From positions 213,048,506 through 213,112,505 of the forward strand of contig CM055265.1 in the NCBI GenBank assembly GCA_029237695.1: a DNA stretch of 64,000 nt, in the 5' to 3' direction. The DNA is from Conchocele bisecta. Its lineage: Eukaryota; Mollusca; Bivalvia; Lucinida; Thyasiridae. The position numbers and the translations under genes were made by a program. Shown one piece after another: positions 54,801-63,002 of this stretch. Under the pieces are notes generated by a model that worked only from the letters and a program-made list of their open reading frames with translations, was not told the origin of the DNA and ran no database searches. Numbering within the stretch: the stretch's first letter is position 1; every line of letters begins with the position of its first letter.

Positions 54801-57235
54801 ACCAAACTGGAATTCGTCCCCGAATTCATGGGGTTTATGGGACAGAGATCTACATCGTGTTTGATCTCGGAGTATTTATCGGTCATGGTTCCTCTGAACC
54901 CGGGACCTCTGGTTTACCGTACCATCGCTCTAACCGACTGAGCTAGCCAGGCACGAATACACACCTTCTGCACATCATGAGTTATATACATACCGTGACA
55001 TACTGAAATCAGGCTGTTTGATTGGCCAAGACTGAGCAAAGAGCTTGGGCGCATATTTTAAGTAGCTCCCCCCATACAGGTGCATTCCCGTCTGTATATG
55101 AACAGACGCCAATCAATTAATCAATCAATTTAACCTTACTGCAGCCTCAACGATGGTTCAGTCCAAGCTAAACTATTAGTATATTAGCTTTAGACATGTT
55201 ACTATAACAACCCTAAATATACGGACAGAATTCTAATGAAATACCAAGATGTGTTTTCATGGAAAAATAAGAAAAACATGCTATATTTGTGGTTGGTTTA
55301 TTGTTTTCTGCAGCATGATAAAGGTACCACAATTTTGTATTGCCTTTTGATACTCACTACTGTTTTTGGCAATTTTAATTGGGTATTTAAGCAAATACGC
55401 AGCTTTAGTGTTTCCCCTAGCAAGGTTTAGGAGGGCGCTGCACCCTGCCCGGTTTACAGCCGGCAAAACCCCGCCCTGCTGCCCTAAAATTCAAATCTAC
55501 CCGCCCCGCTACGCCCAAATTACAAAACCTGTGACCTAGTTTTGTCTGTATAAACTTACACGTAATCGCTAACAAATCCCAGAATATGAAAGTCAATTCC
55601 CACCTCACATGGCTCGCGCCCCGCGGAGAGATAAAACGAGATGGCACCTGGGCCCAGTATAGCGTGTATGATTTATATGAAACTGAATCAATACTGGTTT
55701 AGAGCGGCATGTCCCAGTTTTCTCTGCGCAATTAGCGAATGAACCAAGTGTGTGTTACTAGGCGCACTTGATGCTAAATTGATGCGGCAGCTTATCTTGT
55801 GCTCTGAATTCATTCTACGATACAGATATAAATATCTGGTTTCCCATCACAAAGAGTTATTATGGTAATTTAAATCATCAGGAATGTTACCCATGTAAAC
55901 CTGTACAGTCAAACCCCTGAAGTTGTGTTTAATTTAGATATGCTTTGTTGCCATTTATCTCGACGATTATGTATGTTCATGATTGCAAAGCACCTACGTA
56001 TGTCTTCAAGTAGTTATATGCAAGTTTCACAATGGATCGTCTCTAAACCGGACACCCTGTATTTTGGTTGTATACTTGACTCGATGTATAATCAACAGGA
56101 GATTGAGAAGGTATTGTCGGAGCACCACTGGAACATTGGCGACGCGACTATCACCCTCAGTGCCGTGGACTCGTTGAAGGATGTCACAAAGCACGCAAAG
56201 CACCCGGCCGCCAGAGACAGCTCTCCCCAGCCAGGTAACCACTGCCCCTGGGCACATTTAACCCTTAGACCGCTATCTTATTTTTATCATCAAAAACATA
56301 CTTTGACAGCACTTTAGAATAATTTACAACCTGCTTTGACAGCACTTCAGAATCATTTCTATTAGAAATGATTCTGAAGTGCTGTCAAACCATGTTTTTA
56401 TTGAGAAATAAGGCAAGATATAAAAGCAACTGCAGATGACAATTGTTGTGAGTAGCGGTCTAAGGGTTAAATGTTCCTTAACACACATGGCTCCACTGTT
56501 TATCATGCCACCCCAGTCGACATCTGTTGTCAGTGGCGTGTCAACCATGGATTAATGTGGGCTTCATCCACACAAAGTCACTGGTGATACAATAGATAGT
56601 TAATGGAGCAAATGTTCACATATGACCTGGAAATTGTTCTAAAGAAAGTTAGTTTTCAAGTGAATTTCCAAGTACAGTGGAACGCCTCTAAACCGGAATT
56701 ATCGCTAAACCGAACAAACGATCAAGTCCCGAATTTTCTGCTTTATAAACACATCGTTGTCTACGCCTCTAATCCGGAACACCTCTATTCTGTAATCTGA
56801 ATAATCTGAACGACAAGTCCCAAAACGTTATTTCAACGTTAAAATCCTCCCAAAAACCGAACAACACCTGTCTGCATGTCGCTATCAATGAAATACGGCC
56901 CTGTCAAAATCAATTGGGTGTCAAAATCACACCGTGACAATTTCTTAACTGGAATTAGAAAACCCCTCTAAACCGAAAACCCATCGGTTTAGACGGGTTC
57001 CACTGTATAATAACATATTTATAAGATAGTGTTCTATATGACCTTAACGGTTGCCAGGACACAATACCATTTGACCTTGACATTCAGCTTGTACAGGTTG
57101 GCCTATTGTATGACCTTAGCAGTTGCTAGGAGCTTGAACCCTTTCACCTTTGACCTTTTGTTTCTAGAGGCCAACCTATCGGACGAGGAGTACGGCAGTG
57201 GGAACGAGTCCGTGGATAGTGAGGACAGCATAGAT
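42724..57235 (+). CDS. SMARCAD1: SMARCAD1-like chromatin remodeller, 5' half (six exons)
   Basis: Six exons join without a break: 42724-42882 (ATG at 42738), 44170-44374, 52156-52349, 54284-54594, 56099-56234 and 57168-57235. Intron phases run 1, 2, 1, 0, 1, 0 and match at every junction, giving 353 codons. The product has the SMARCAD1 plan: a basic start (LLRYRFVKRD), Ser/Pro-rich linker, CUE1, a basic/acidic spacer, CUE2 and an acidic Ser stretch. In known orthologues this precedes the SNF2 ATPase, which remodels nucleosomes at replication forks, heterochromatin and DNA breaks; CUE domains bind ubiquitin and KAP1-type partners. The ATPase exons are not in the window, so the gene continues to the right. 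Confidence 0.92.
43604..43804. mobile_element. Palindromic MITE (family M2) with 6-bp target duplication
   Basis: The ends CAGGGATTCCGCTGG and CCAGCGGAATCCCTG are inverted repeats, and the inner parts (ATCGCCACTT, CAATTGGCGATAAAAAATTA) are also mirrored. The flanks are GTATAT at 43598-43603 and 43805-43810. 201 bp, no coding capacity. A second copy lies at 53384-53537. Confidence 0.85.
43893..44128 (+). repeat. Family F repeat, just upstream of SMARCAD1 exon b
   Basis: A near-complete copy from GTTGCTGCAGAAATGGGACA to TTTCTCCAGTCACAGCCACA, with the internal palindromic pair CTGTGCGTCCGCACAGTCTG. It ends 41 bp before the exon at 44170. Confidence 0.8.
44170..44374 (+). CDS. SMARCAD1: SMARCAD1 exon b (Ser/Pro-rich linker)
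   Basis: The acceptor CTACTTGCAG ends at 44169 and the frame continues from phase 1. It encodes repeated S-P-I-F motifs (TPRSPIFRSK, SPDSPIFKSRLNHNKNPF) that look like CDK-type phosphorylation sites, then SPWLSKENG. Donor TCAG|GTATGC, phase 2. No domain. Confidence 0.85.
44462..45694. mobile_element. Tigger/pogo-like non-autonomous element
   Basis: The ends CAGTCCCACCTCC (44462) and GAGGTTGGACTG (to 45694) are inverted repeats flanked by TA on both sides. CAGTC-type ends with TA duplications are typical of pogo/Tigger. The interior is full of ACGGCCA(C/A) units (44470-44870), a family F piece at 45155-45345, and ACAGCCACCTCTCTACAACA near the right end. No transposase seen. Confidence 0.72.
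45716..46009. mobile_element. Palindromic MITE (family M1), full copy
   Basis: Outer arms CTATTTCATGAACATTGC and its inverted partner flank paired AAGTATACTT motifs and a central palindrome around ACAGCCAAATTGGCTGT with TTATTACATTATC arms. 294 bp and almost entirely self-complementary. Confidence 0.82.
46283..46380. mobile_element. MITE M1, left half, split by family A
   Basis: It runs from AGCCTATTTCACCAACATTG to AATTTATTAATTT and stops where family A begins. The continuation (TATACTGAATTTATTACATT) appears at 50414-50447 on the other side of the inserted element. Confidence 0.8.
46383..50413 (+). mobile_element. Family A hairpin-headed tandem-module element, long copy
   Basis: It starts AGCCAGGTTTTTTGAAAA, forming a terminal hairpin with AATCCAGGC. 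A (GGGC)n-like head and GCGTCCACAATC follow, then about 165-bp modules (GTACTGTACCACCTAGGACC..., to about 48830) and about 145-bp modules (CTCTGCAACTGCTTCACCCA..., 48890-50190). It ends GGCCACGGCCATCTAG..., an inverted echo GGAAAAAACC and CTCGTTTCTTGT. The 5' unit itself is repeated at 47035 and 48124, so the element grew internally by about 0.65- and 1.09-kb duplications. It resembles pearl/Helentron-type non-autonomous elements. Confidence 0.85.
50414..50447. mobile_element. MITE M1, right fragment after family A insertion
   Basis: TATACTGAATTTATTACATT then ATCACAGCCA continues the MITE cut at 46380. It then stops, followed by another M1 copy. Confidence 0.7.
50457..50767. mobile_element. 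Palindromic MITE (family M1), full copy
   Basis: It runs from CCTATTTCACCAACATTGC to GCAATTTTGATGAAATCGGC with paired AAGTATACTT motifs and a central palindrome around CACAGCCATTTTGGCTGTG. Its uninterrupted AATTTTTATTATACTGAAT serves as the empty-site reference for the family A insertion. Confidence 0.82.
50998..51280 (+). mobile_element. Family E hairpin-headed element, partial
   Basis: ATTCCCCCCGCAACGAGTGG folds with GGGGAGGGGTAT. GCGTCCGTCCGTC follows, then a module (CTTAACATCAGAGAAATATG) repeated once about 170 bp later, with GAAGGTCAAATAC between. The 3' end is not identified. Same layout as families A-D. Confidence 0.55.
51903..52129 (-). repeat. Family F repeat, just upstream of SMARCAD1 exon c
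   Basis: It includes the near-perfect palindrome CAGATCCTGATCAGACTGTG/CACAGTCTGATCAGGATCTA and ends GTCACAGCCACA. The orientation is opposite to the copy at 43893. It ends 26 bp before the exon at 52156. Confidence 0.8.
52156..52349 (+). CDS. SMARCAD1: SMARCAD1 exon c (CUE1)
   Basis: The acceptor ATAAATTTCAG ends at 52155; phase 2 is matched. Residues HATKLDSLREMFHGKSEDAL and VDNAIDILVV form the first CUE domain: the M-F motif, the spaced acidic helix and the di-leucine-like end. Donor ACAG|GTAATA, phase 1. Confidence 0.92.
52903..52988. repeat. Perfect 86-bp palindrome
   Basis: 43-bp arms meeting without a spacer at GGAG|CTCC (centre 52945/52946), with imperfect further pairing through ACCAGTAAGCAA on both sides. 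It lies in the intron after SMARCAD1 exon c. Confidence 0.92.
53384..53537. mobile_element. Palindromic MITE (family M2), nested in hAT element
   Basis: The left end CAGGGATTCCGCTGGCGATT and the right end CAGCAGAATCCCTG mirror each other. A perfect 6-bp duplication GGACTA lies at 53378-53383 and 53538-53543. 154 bp. Confidence 0.88.
53600..53710. repeat. Family F fragment
   Basis: CCTGATCAGACTGCGCGGAG with its echo GGCGCATGCTGGTCTGGAGC matches the family F palindromic block. It lies inside the hAT-like element. Confidence 0.55.
54284..54594 (+). CDS. SMARCAD1: SMARCAD1 exon d (nuclear basic/acidic region, start of CUE2)
   Basis: The acceptor GATATTTGCAG ends at 54283. It encodes PKYKRIRQPSQDSSDSEGG, a basic cluster QPRKRVRRML likely to act as a nuclear localisation signal, an acidic run SESDDDDVIILD, and YQEKQEKIMFLQSCF, the first helix of CUE2 where M-F-P is diverged to SCF. 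Donor AAAGAG|GTATGT, phase 0. Confidence 0.88.
54685..55010 (-). mobile_element. Two tRNA-derived SINE heads, about 207 bp apart
   Basis: On the minus strand, both units contain GGCTAGCTCAGTCGGTTAGA (A-box) and ACCAGAGGTCCCGGGTTC-type B-box sequence. Both are preceded by the same block with ATGTATATAACTCATGATG and GGTGTGTATTCGTGCC. The units end near 54735 and 54950. They sit in the intron after SMARCAD1 exon d. Confidence 0.7.
56099..56234 (+). CDS. SMARCAD1: SMARCAD1 exon e (rest of CUE2)
   Basis: The acceptor ATAATCAACAG ends at 56098, phase 0. EIEKVLSEHHWNIGDATITL completes the second CUE domain (E-I-x-x-V-L-x-E-H-x-W is typical). Donor CCAG|GTAACC, phase 1. The upstream open bases are intron. 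Confidence 0.9.
56262..56466. mobile_element. TTAA-flanked palindromic MITE (family M4)
   Basis: The ends CCCTTAGACCGCTA and TAGCGGTCTAAGGG are perfect inverted repeats flanked by TTAA (56258-56261 and 56467-56470), and the centre is a palindrome around TTTGACAGCACTTCAGAATC. TTAA flanks and CCC ends suggest a piggyBac-type origin. It starts 28 bp after the SMARCAD1 exon e donor. Confidence 0.85.
56675..57005. mobile_element. Tigger/pogo-like MITE with TA duplication
   Basis: CAGTGGAACGCCTCTAAACC (56675) and the inverted end GGTTTAGACGGGTTCCACTG (to 57005) are flanked by TA. Internal CTCTAA(A/T)CCG motifs repeat. 331 bp, no transposase. Confidence 0.82.
57168..57235 (+). CDS. SMARCAD1: SMARCAD1 exon f (acidic serine stretch)
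   Basis: The acceptor GTTTCTAG ends at 57167; phase 1 is matched. It encodes NLSDEEYGSGNESVDSEDSI, similar in composition and position to the acidic DSEYDSGSD-type stretch before the ATPase in orthologues. Donor GAT|GTATGT, phase 0. A family C element starts only about 40 bp downstream. Confidence 0.82.
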
Positions 57236-58189
57236 GTATGTGGAAATGTTCCCGGAAATATGTCTGGAAACTAATTGTATCCCCCGGACTCCGTCGGGGG
57301 ATACTATGGATTTGACAGCGCGCCGCGTCTGCGTCCGCGTCCGCCGCAGACACTTCTTGTCTGGAGCATAACTCGAACACCCTTTGGAATATTTTCATGA
57401 AACTTCACACATGCATAGACCACGACCCGAAGGTGTGTCGCGCACTAGAATGACAACTCTTGCATAGCTAATTTTTTAGTTATCTCCCTTTTTTGTTTCT
57501 CGCACTGATTTCGTGTCCGGAGCATAACTCCACCACCCATTGGAATATTTTCATGAAACTTCACATGCATAGACCACGACCCGAAGGTGTGTCGCGCACA
57601 AGAATGACAACTCTTGCATAGCTAATTTTTTAGTTATCTCCCTTTTTTGTTTCGCGCACTGATTGACCATAACTCGACCATCCTTTGGAATATTTTTATG
57701 AAACTTAACATATTCAATTAGACCACGAACCGAAGGTGTGTCGTGCACAAGAATGACAACTATTGCATAGCTAATTTTTTTTGTTATCTCCCTTTTTTGT
57801 TTTCGCTCACTGATTTCCTGTCCGGAGCATAACTCGACCACCCTTTGGAATATTTTCATGAAACTTAACACATGCATAGACCACGACCCGGAGGTGTGTC
57901 GCACACAAGAATGACAACTCTTGCGTAGCTAATTTTTGAGTTATCTCCCTTTTTTGTTTTGTGCACTCTACAAACTGGACAATAGTGCATGGAGACCTGT
58001 TTTCTCGTCTGCTCTGTACACCTTTTCTAGTGTGCTCTGTACACCTTACCTGTAGAGAGAACAATAGAGACTGGGAGAACCATGTGCTAGCATGGGCTAG
58101 CATGTGCAAATGTCCAGTGCTTGACCACTGTTTACCACAGGTAATTTATACAGGTAAGTTACTACATTGGATATTACATTGAAAATATT

Positions 58190-60350
58190 GTGGCATTATG
58201 TGGACCGGTGCAGATATATGTAGAAAAATATAGGACTATTAAAAAAAAAATCTGGGCTCCAGTAGCAAGCATTATTATTTTTAAACTTTTTTTCCATTTT
58301 TTTTTTTTTTTCATTTTTTTTTTCAAATTATTTTTCAATTTTTAGCCAGGTTTTTTGAGAGAAAAAAATCCAGGCTATTGGATTGGCGAAAGCCGGGCGG
58401 GCGGGCGGTGGGCGGGCGGCGTCCACAATCAATGTTAAGTTTTCGTGTTTTAGTCCATTTCTTTGTTACTGTACCACCTAGGACCACCAAACTTTCACAG
58501 CTTCATAATCAAGGGGTACCCACCACATATCACTATCCAACATGTTACTTTTTTTTTTAACTTCACCCATTTTTTCCGCGCAGTCGACTTAGCCATTTTC
58601 AATGTTAAGTTTTCGCGTTTACAATGTTAAGTTTTCGTGTTTAAGTCCATTTCTTTGGTACTGTACCACCTAGGACCACCAAACTTTCACAGCTTCATAA
58701 CCAAGGGGTGCCTACCACATACAACCATCCAACATGTGACCATTTTTTTTACCTTCACCTATTATTTCTACGTAATTGACTTAGCCATTTTCAACGTTAA
58801 CTTTTTAACGTACGTCTGGTTAAAACTTTTTTGTTATACTATATCTCTGCAACTGCTTCGCCCATTACCTTGAAACTTCACATGGGTGTTTATCAACATC
58901 CATATTTTCATTCTAACCCCCAACCGTGCGGCCCCTGTGCCCAATGTCAAGGTCAAATTACTTTGAATTTTTTTGTTAAAGTTTTTTTGTGTACTATATC
59001 TCTGCAACTGCTTCACCCAATACCTTGATACTTCACATGGGTGTTTATCATCATTGTCGCACTGCTTGCGAAAGCGCGATCCTGTGCCCAATGTCAAGGT
59101 CAAATTACTTTGAATTTTTTTGTCTTCTTAAAGTTTTTTCGTGTACTATATCTCTGCAACTGCTTCACCCAATACCTTGATACTTCACATGGGTGTTTAT
59201 CATCATTGTCGCACCTGCTTGCGGAAAGCGTGATCCTGTGCCCAATGTCAAGGTCAAATTACATTGAATTTTTTTGTTAAATTTTTTTCTTGTACTATAT
59301 CTCTGCAACTGCTTCACCCAATCCACCTTCATACTTCACATGGGTGCTTATCATCATTGTCACACCTGCTTGCGGAAAGCGCGATCTGTGCGACCTGTCA
59401 AGTCAAGGTCAAATTACTTTGAATTTTTTTGTTAAAGTTTTTTCGTGTACATATCTCAAAGCAACTGCTTCACCCAATACCTTGATACTTCACATAGGTG
59501 TTTATCATCATTGTCACACCTGCTTGCGGAAAGCGCGATATCGTCAGCATTTTGGCATACGTCCGTCCGTTCGTTCGTCCGTGTGTCCGGTTAAAGTTTT
59601 TTGGTTAAAGTTTTTCCATCTACTATATCTATTTTGTTAGTGTCCATGCCTCGCCCCAAGGCGCGACATGCAGGCCACGGCCATCTAGTCTACAAAAAGT
59701 GGGTATAGTTATGTTATCCAAGTGTCCATGCTTGGAAAAAACCTGGCCTTCGTGGCTTTGCCTCGTTTCTTGTTGTCTAGTAGCATAAGGTCGTAAGTGC
59801 TATATACAGACTATTCACCTGTGCATGTGCTAGCATGTGCAACTGACCACTGACCACTTACAGGTAATTTATACAGGTAATGATTATATTACATTTCCGT
59901 AAACTGTGTTGAAAATATTTTGGCAATATGTGGACCTGTGTATATATGATATGTAGATAAATATAGGACTATTAAAAAACATTCTGGGCTCCAGTAGGGA
60001 GCATTATTCTTTTATTTGTTTTAAATTTAATTTTATTTTTACATTTTTTTTTTTTACATTCTTTTTCAATTTTTTAACTGACCACTAACTTATTACAGGT
60101 AATTTATACAGGTACATTATTACATTTCCGTAAACTGTGTTGACAATATTGTGGCAGTATGTGGACCTGTGCAGATATATGTAGATAAATATAGGACTAT
60201 TAACAAAAATTCTGGGCTCCAGTAGCGAGCATTATTATTATTATTTTTTAAACTTATTTTCCATTTTCTTTTTTCATTTTTTTTTTTCAAATTCTTTTTC
60301 AATTTTTGTCTAGTAGCATAAGGTCGTAAGTGCTATATACAGACTATTAT
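58190..60350. repeat. Family H repeat units around the second family A copy
   Basis: A unit with TATGTGGACC, then TAGATAAATATAGGACTATT and TCTGGGCTCCAGTAG followed by T-rich sequence, occurs at about 58190-58340, 59925-60070 and 60155-60307. TCTAGTAGCATAAGGTCGTA occurs at 59776 and 60309. The third unit is uninterrupted and shows what the first looked like before the family A insertion. Confidence 0.75.
58344..59773 (+). mobile_element. Family A hairpin-headed tandem-module element, short copy
   Basis: Same ends and modules as the long copy, with fewer repeats: two of the 165-bp type and four of the 145-bp type. It begins AGCCAGGTTTTTTGAGAG and ends CTCGTTTCTTGT. Compared with the uncut unit at 60296-60312 (CAATTTTTGTCTAG), it sits between T and T/G with no added duplication, as Helentron-type elements do. 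Confidence 0.88.
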
Positions 60351-60361
60351 CATATAATAAA

Positions 60362-60427
60362 ACAATTATTGACTAGTGAGCCATAGAATATAATCTGATA
60401 TTCTATTGCTCACTAGTCAATAATTGT
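60362..60427. repeat. 66-bp near-perfect hairpin
   Basis: Arms of 30 bp (ACAATTATTGACTAGTGAGC... and its complement) with one mismatch and a 6-base loop. Confidence 0.85.
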
Positions 60428-60690
60428 ATAATATGTTCAGGCCAGTGAAAATTGCTTTCGGGCCCAGGCTCGAGGTCAAGGCGGGACAAGGCGAGGCATC
60501 TGATTCTGCGGAATTCTTGTTTACTTATCTCCCTTTGTTGTTTCGTGCTCTGATTTTGTATCCAGAGCATAACTCGAACACCCTTTGGAATATTTTTATA
60601 CCCCACCACGATAGTGGAGGGGGCATTTAGTGTTACTCTTGTCTGTCCGTCCGTCCGTCCGTCTGTCCGTCTGTCCGTCCAGGCACACAT

Positions 60691-60843
60691 TAGGGTACTT
60701 ATGTGGCTAGCCCCACAGGATTATGGACTTGTTAAAGGATAGGGTTGGTTACATTTAGCCACCTAAAAAATCGTTTTATGTGGCTAAAAATCGTTTTATG
60801 TGGCTAATATTTAACATGTGATAAGCCACATAAGTACCCTAAT
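60691..60843. mobile_element. Short MITE inside the (TCCG)n head of family D
   Basis: TAGGGTACTTATGTGGCTA and its inverted copy ending at 60841 form terminal repeats. TCCG repeats lie on both sides (60645-60680 and 60850-60880). Confidence 0.65.
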
Positions 60844-60885
60844 GTAAGAACGTCCGTCCGTCGGTCCGTCCGTCCGTCCGCACAC

Positions 60886-60998
60886 GAATGGGTACTTGTT
60901 GTAAGCGTACGGGGATCTTATTGGGTAGGGTTAGGATAGTGTTGGGTACTCTTGTTGGGTATTTTTATACAGTAAAAACCCAACAAGTATTCATTGTA
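60886..60998. mobile_element. Second short MITE inside the (TCCG)n head
   Basis: AATGGGTACTTGTTG and the inverted CAACAAGTATTCATT near 60978-60993 form imperfect ends. It is again followed by TCCG repeats at 61005-61034. Confidence 0.55.
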
Positions 60999-62774
60999 GG
61001 AACGTGCGTCCCGTCCTCCCGTCCGTCCGTCCGTCACAAAACTTTAACACTCGGGTAAATGTCTCATAATTTTTTCATCCTTCGACCGATCTGCTTCATA
61101 TTTCATATACACATTGCTCTGATGGTTCACTACCGCCCTCCGCCCTGCCAAATCCACGTTCGTCCTGCCCCCGCCAAGCCCAGGGTCAAGGTCACATACT
61201 TGGTGCCTCAAAAACTATTTAACGCTCGTGTTAATATCTTATAATTTCTGTTTTCTTTCACGGATCAGCTTCATATTTCATATACACATTGCTCTAATGG
61301 TCCTCTACCGCCCTGTGCCAAATCCACGTTCGTCCTGCCCCCGCCAAGCCCAGGGTCAAGATTACATACTTGGTGCTTCAAAAACTTTAACGCTCGGGTA
61401 AATATCTTATAATTTCTGTTTTCTTTCACGGATCAGCTTCATATTTCATATACGCATTGCTCTAATGGTCCTCTACCGCCCTGTGCCAAATCCACGTTCG
61501 TTCTGCCCCCGCCAAGCCCAGGGTCAAGGTCACATACTTAGTGCTTCAAAAACTTAACGCTCGGGTAAATATCTTATACTTTCTGTTTTCTTTCATGGAT
61601 CATCTTCATATTTCATATACGCATTGCTCTAATGGTCCTCTACCGCCCTGTGCCAAATCCACATTCGTCCTGCCCCGCCAATCCCAGGGTCAAGGTCACA
61701 TACTTGGTGCTTCAAAAACTTTAACGCTCAGGTAAATATCTTATAATTTTTATTTCCATTCACGGATCAACTTCATATTTCATAGATGTGTTGCTCTAAA
61801 TGGTCCTCTACCGCCAACCCTGTGCCAAATCCACGTTCTTCCCCGCCCACGCCAAGCCCAGGGTTACATCACATACTTAGTGCTTCAAAAACTATTAACG
61901 CTCAGGTAAATATCTTATAATTTCTGTTTTCTTTCACGGATCAGCTTCATATTTCATATATGCATTGCTCTAATGGTCCTCTACCGCCCTGTGCCAAATC
62001 CACGTTTGTCCTGCCCCCGCCAAGCCCAGGGTCAAGGTCACATACTTGGTGCTTCAAAAACTTTAACGCTCAGGTAAAAAAAAAATTTGACTTGCAATTG
62101 GCCTCATTTATTATCAAAGCGATATGTGGGGACATCCGTGTTCTATGAACACATTTTTCTAGTTTATTAAACTTCACACATGCATAGAAGACGACCCAAA
62201 GGTGTGTCGCACGTAAGAATGACAACTCTTGCGTCGTTAATTTCTTAGTTATCTCCCTTTGTTGTTTCGTGCACTGATTTCGTGTCTGGAGCATAACTCG
62301 AACACCCTTTGGAATATTTTCATGAAACTTCACACATGCATAGACCACAACCCTAAAGGTGTGTCACGCAAGAATGACAACTCTTGCATCACTAATTTTT
62401 TAGTTATCTCCCTTTGTTTTTCCCGTCACTGATTTTGTCTCCGGAGCATAACTCGAACACCCTTTTTTCAAACTACTTGTGTATCTGGGGAGGGGGATAC
62501 ACATGCGCTTGTCGACAAGCGTCCATTTCTAGTTCTAATGGTAGTCAGGCTTTTCTGGACCCGTGGTTAGAAAGGTTTTGATCATTCTTATGCTAAAAAT
62601 CAGGAAGTTGGATTGGCCAAGACTGCTCAGTCTTGGCCAATCAAACTGCCTGATTTTGAGTACAAATTTCGAGAAATGTTCTCGAAAATTTATATAAACA
62701 CAGGCCCAGTGCTTACTAACAATCATACTGGCAAGTGAACTGTTGTACTTCCTTAATTTATATGTGGTAGTGAT

Positions 62775-63002
62775 AGATATATGGGGCTTATGGGATTTGT
62801 GATCAGTGTTGCTCCTGATAATATACCACACTCATGTAGCCTAATAATGATCTATATTGCTTGTTTGAAGCATGACCTGTGTTTAATTGATGAAATGGCG
62901 AACACTGCAGATCCTGATCAAACTGTGTGGATGCACAGGTTGATCTGGATATACACTGGACGCAAAACCCATAAGCCCTATTTCTCCAGTCACAGCCACA
63001 TA
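62775..63002. repeat. Family F repeat, full copy
   Basis: It starts ATATGGGGCTTATGGGATTT and ends TTTCTCCAGTCACAGCCACA, with the palindromic centre CAGATCCTGATCAAACTGTG / CACAGGTTGATCTGGATATA. I looked for a SMARCAD1 exon just after it and found none. Confidence 0.8.

Larger units (their letters stand above)
60598..62162 (+). mobile_element. Family D hairpin-headed tandem-module element, nested in C
   Basis: The 5' hairpin is TACCCCACCACGATAGTGGA GGGG. A (TCCG)n head is split by two short MITEs. Six modules of about 160-175 bp follow (ATCAGCTTCATATTTCATAT, CCTCTACCGCCCTGTGCCAA, GGGTCAAGGTCACATACTTG). The 3' end has an echo ATGTGGGGA, hairpin GTGTTC/GAACAC at 62138-62152 and TTTTTCTAG. The C module TTTGGAATATTTT is cut at 60597 and resumes ATTAAACTTCACACATGCAT at 62165. 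Confidence 0.78.
57277..62532 (+). mobile_element. Family C hairpin-headed tandem-module element (interrupted)
   Basis: The 5' hairpin GTATCCCCCGGACTCCGTCG continues GGGGATAC. A head of GCGCGCCGCGTCTGCGTCC follows, then about 150-190 bp modules (GAGCATAACTCGAACACCCT, CATGCATAGACCACGACCCG, GAATGACAACTCTTGCATAG) at 57350-57960, 60520-60597 and 62163-62475. The 3' part has an inverted echo GGGGAGGGGGATAC, hairpin GCTTGTCGACAAGC and CATTTCTAG. A 3' hairpin before CTAG is Helitron-like. Families A and D and other repeats are nested within. That all the parts are one element is inference. Confidence 0.65.

Noticed and set aside
61541..62348. Open frames in the family C and D modules
   Set aside because: Repetitive-element translations with no domain.
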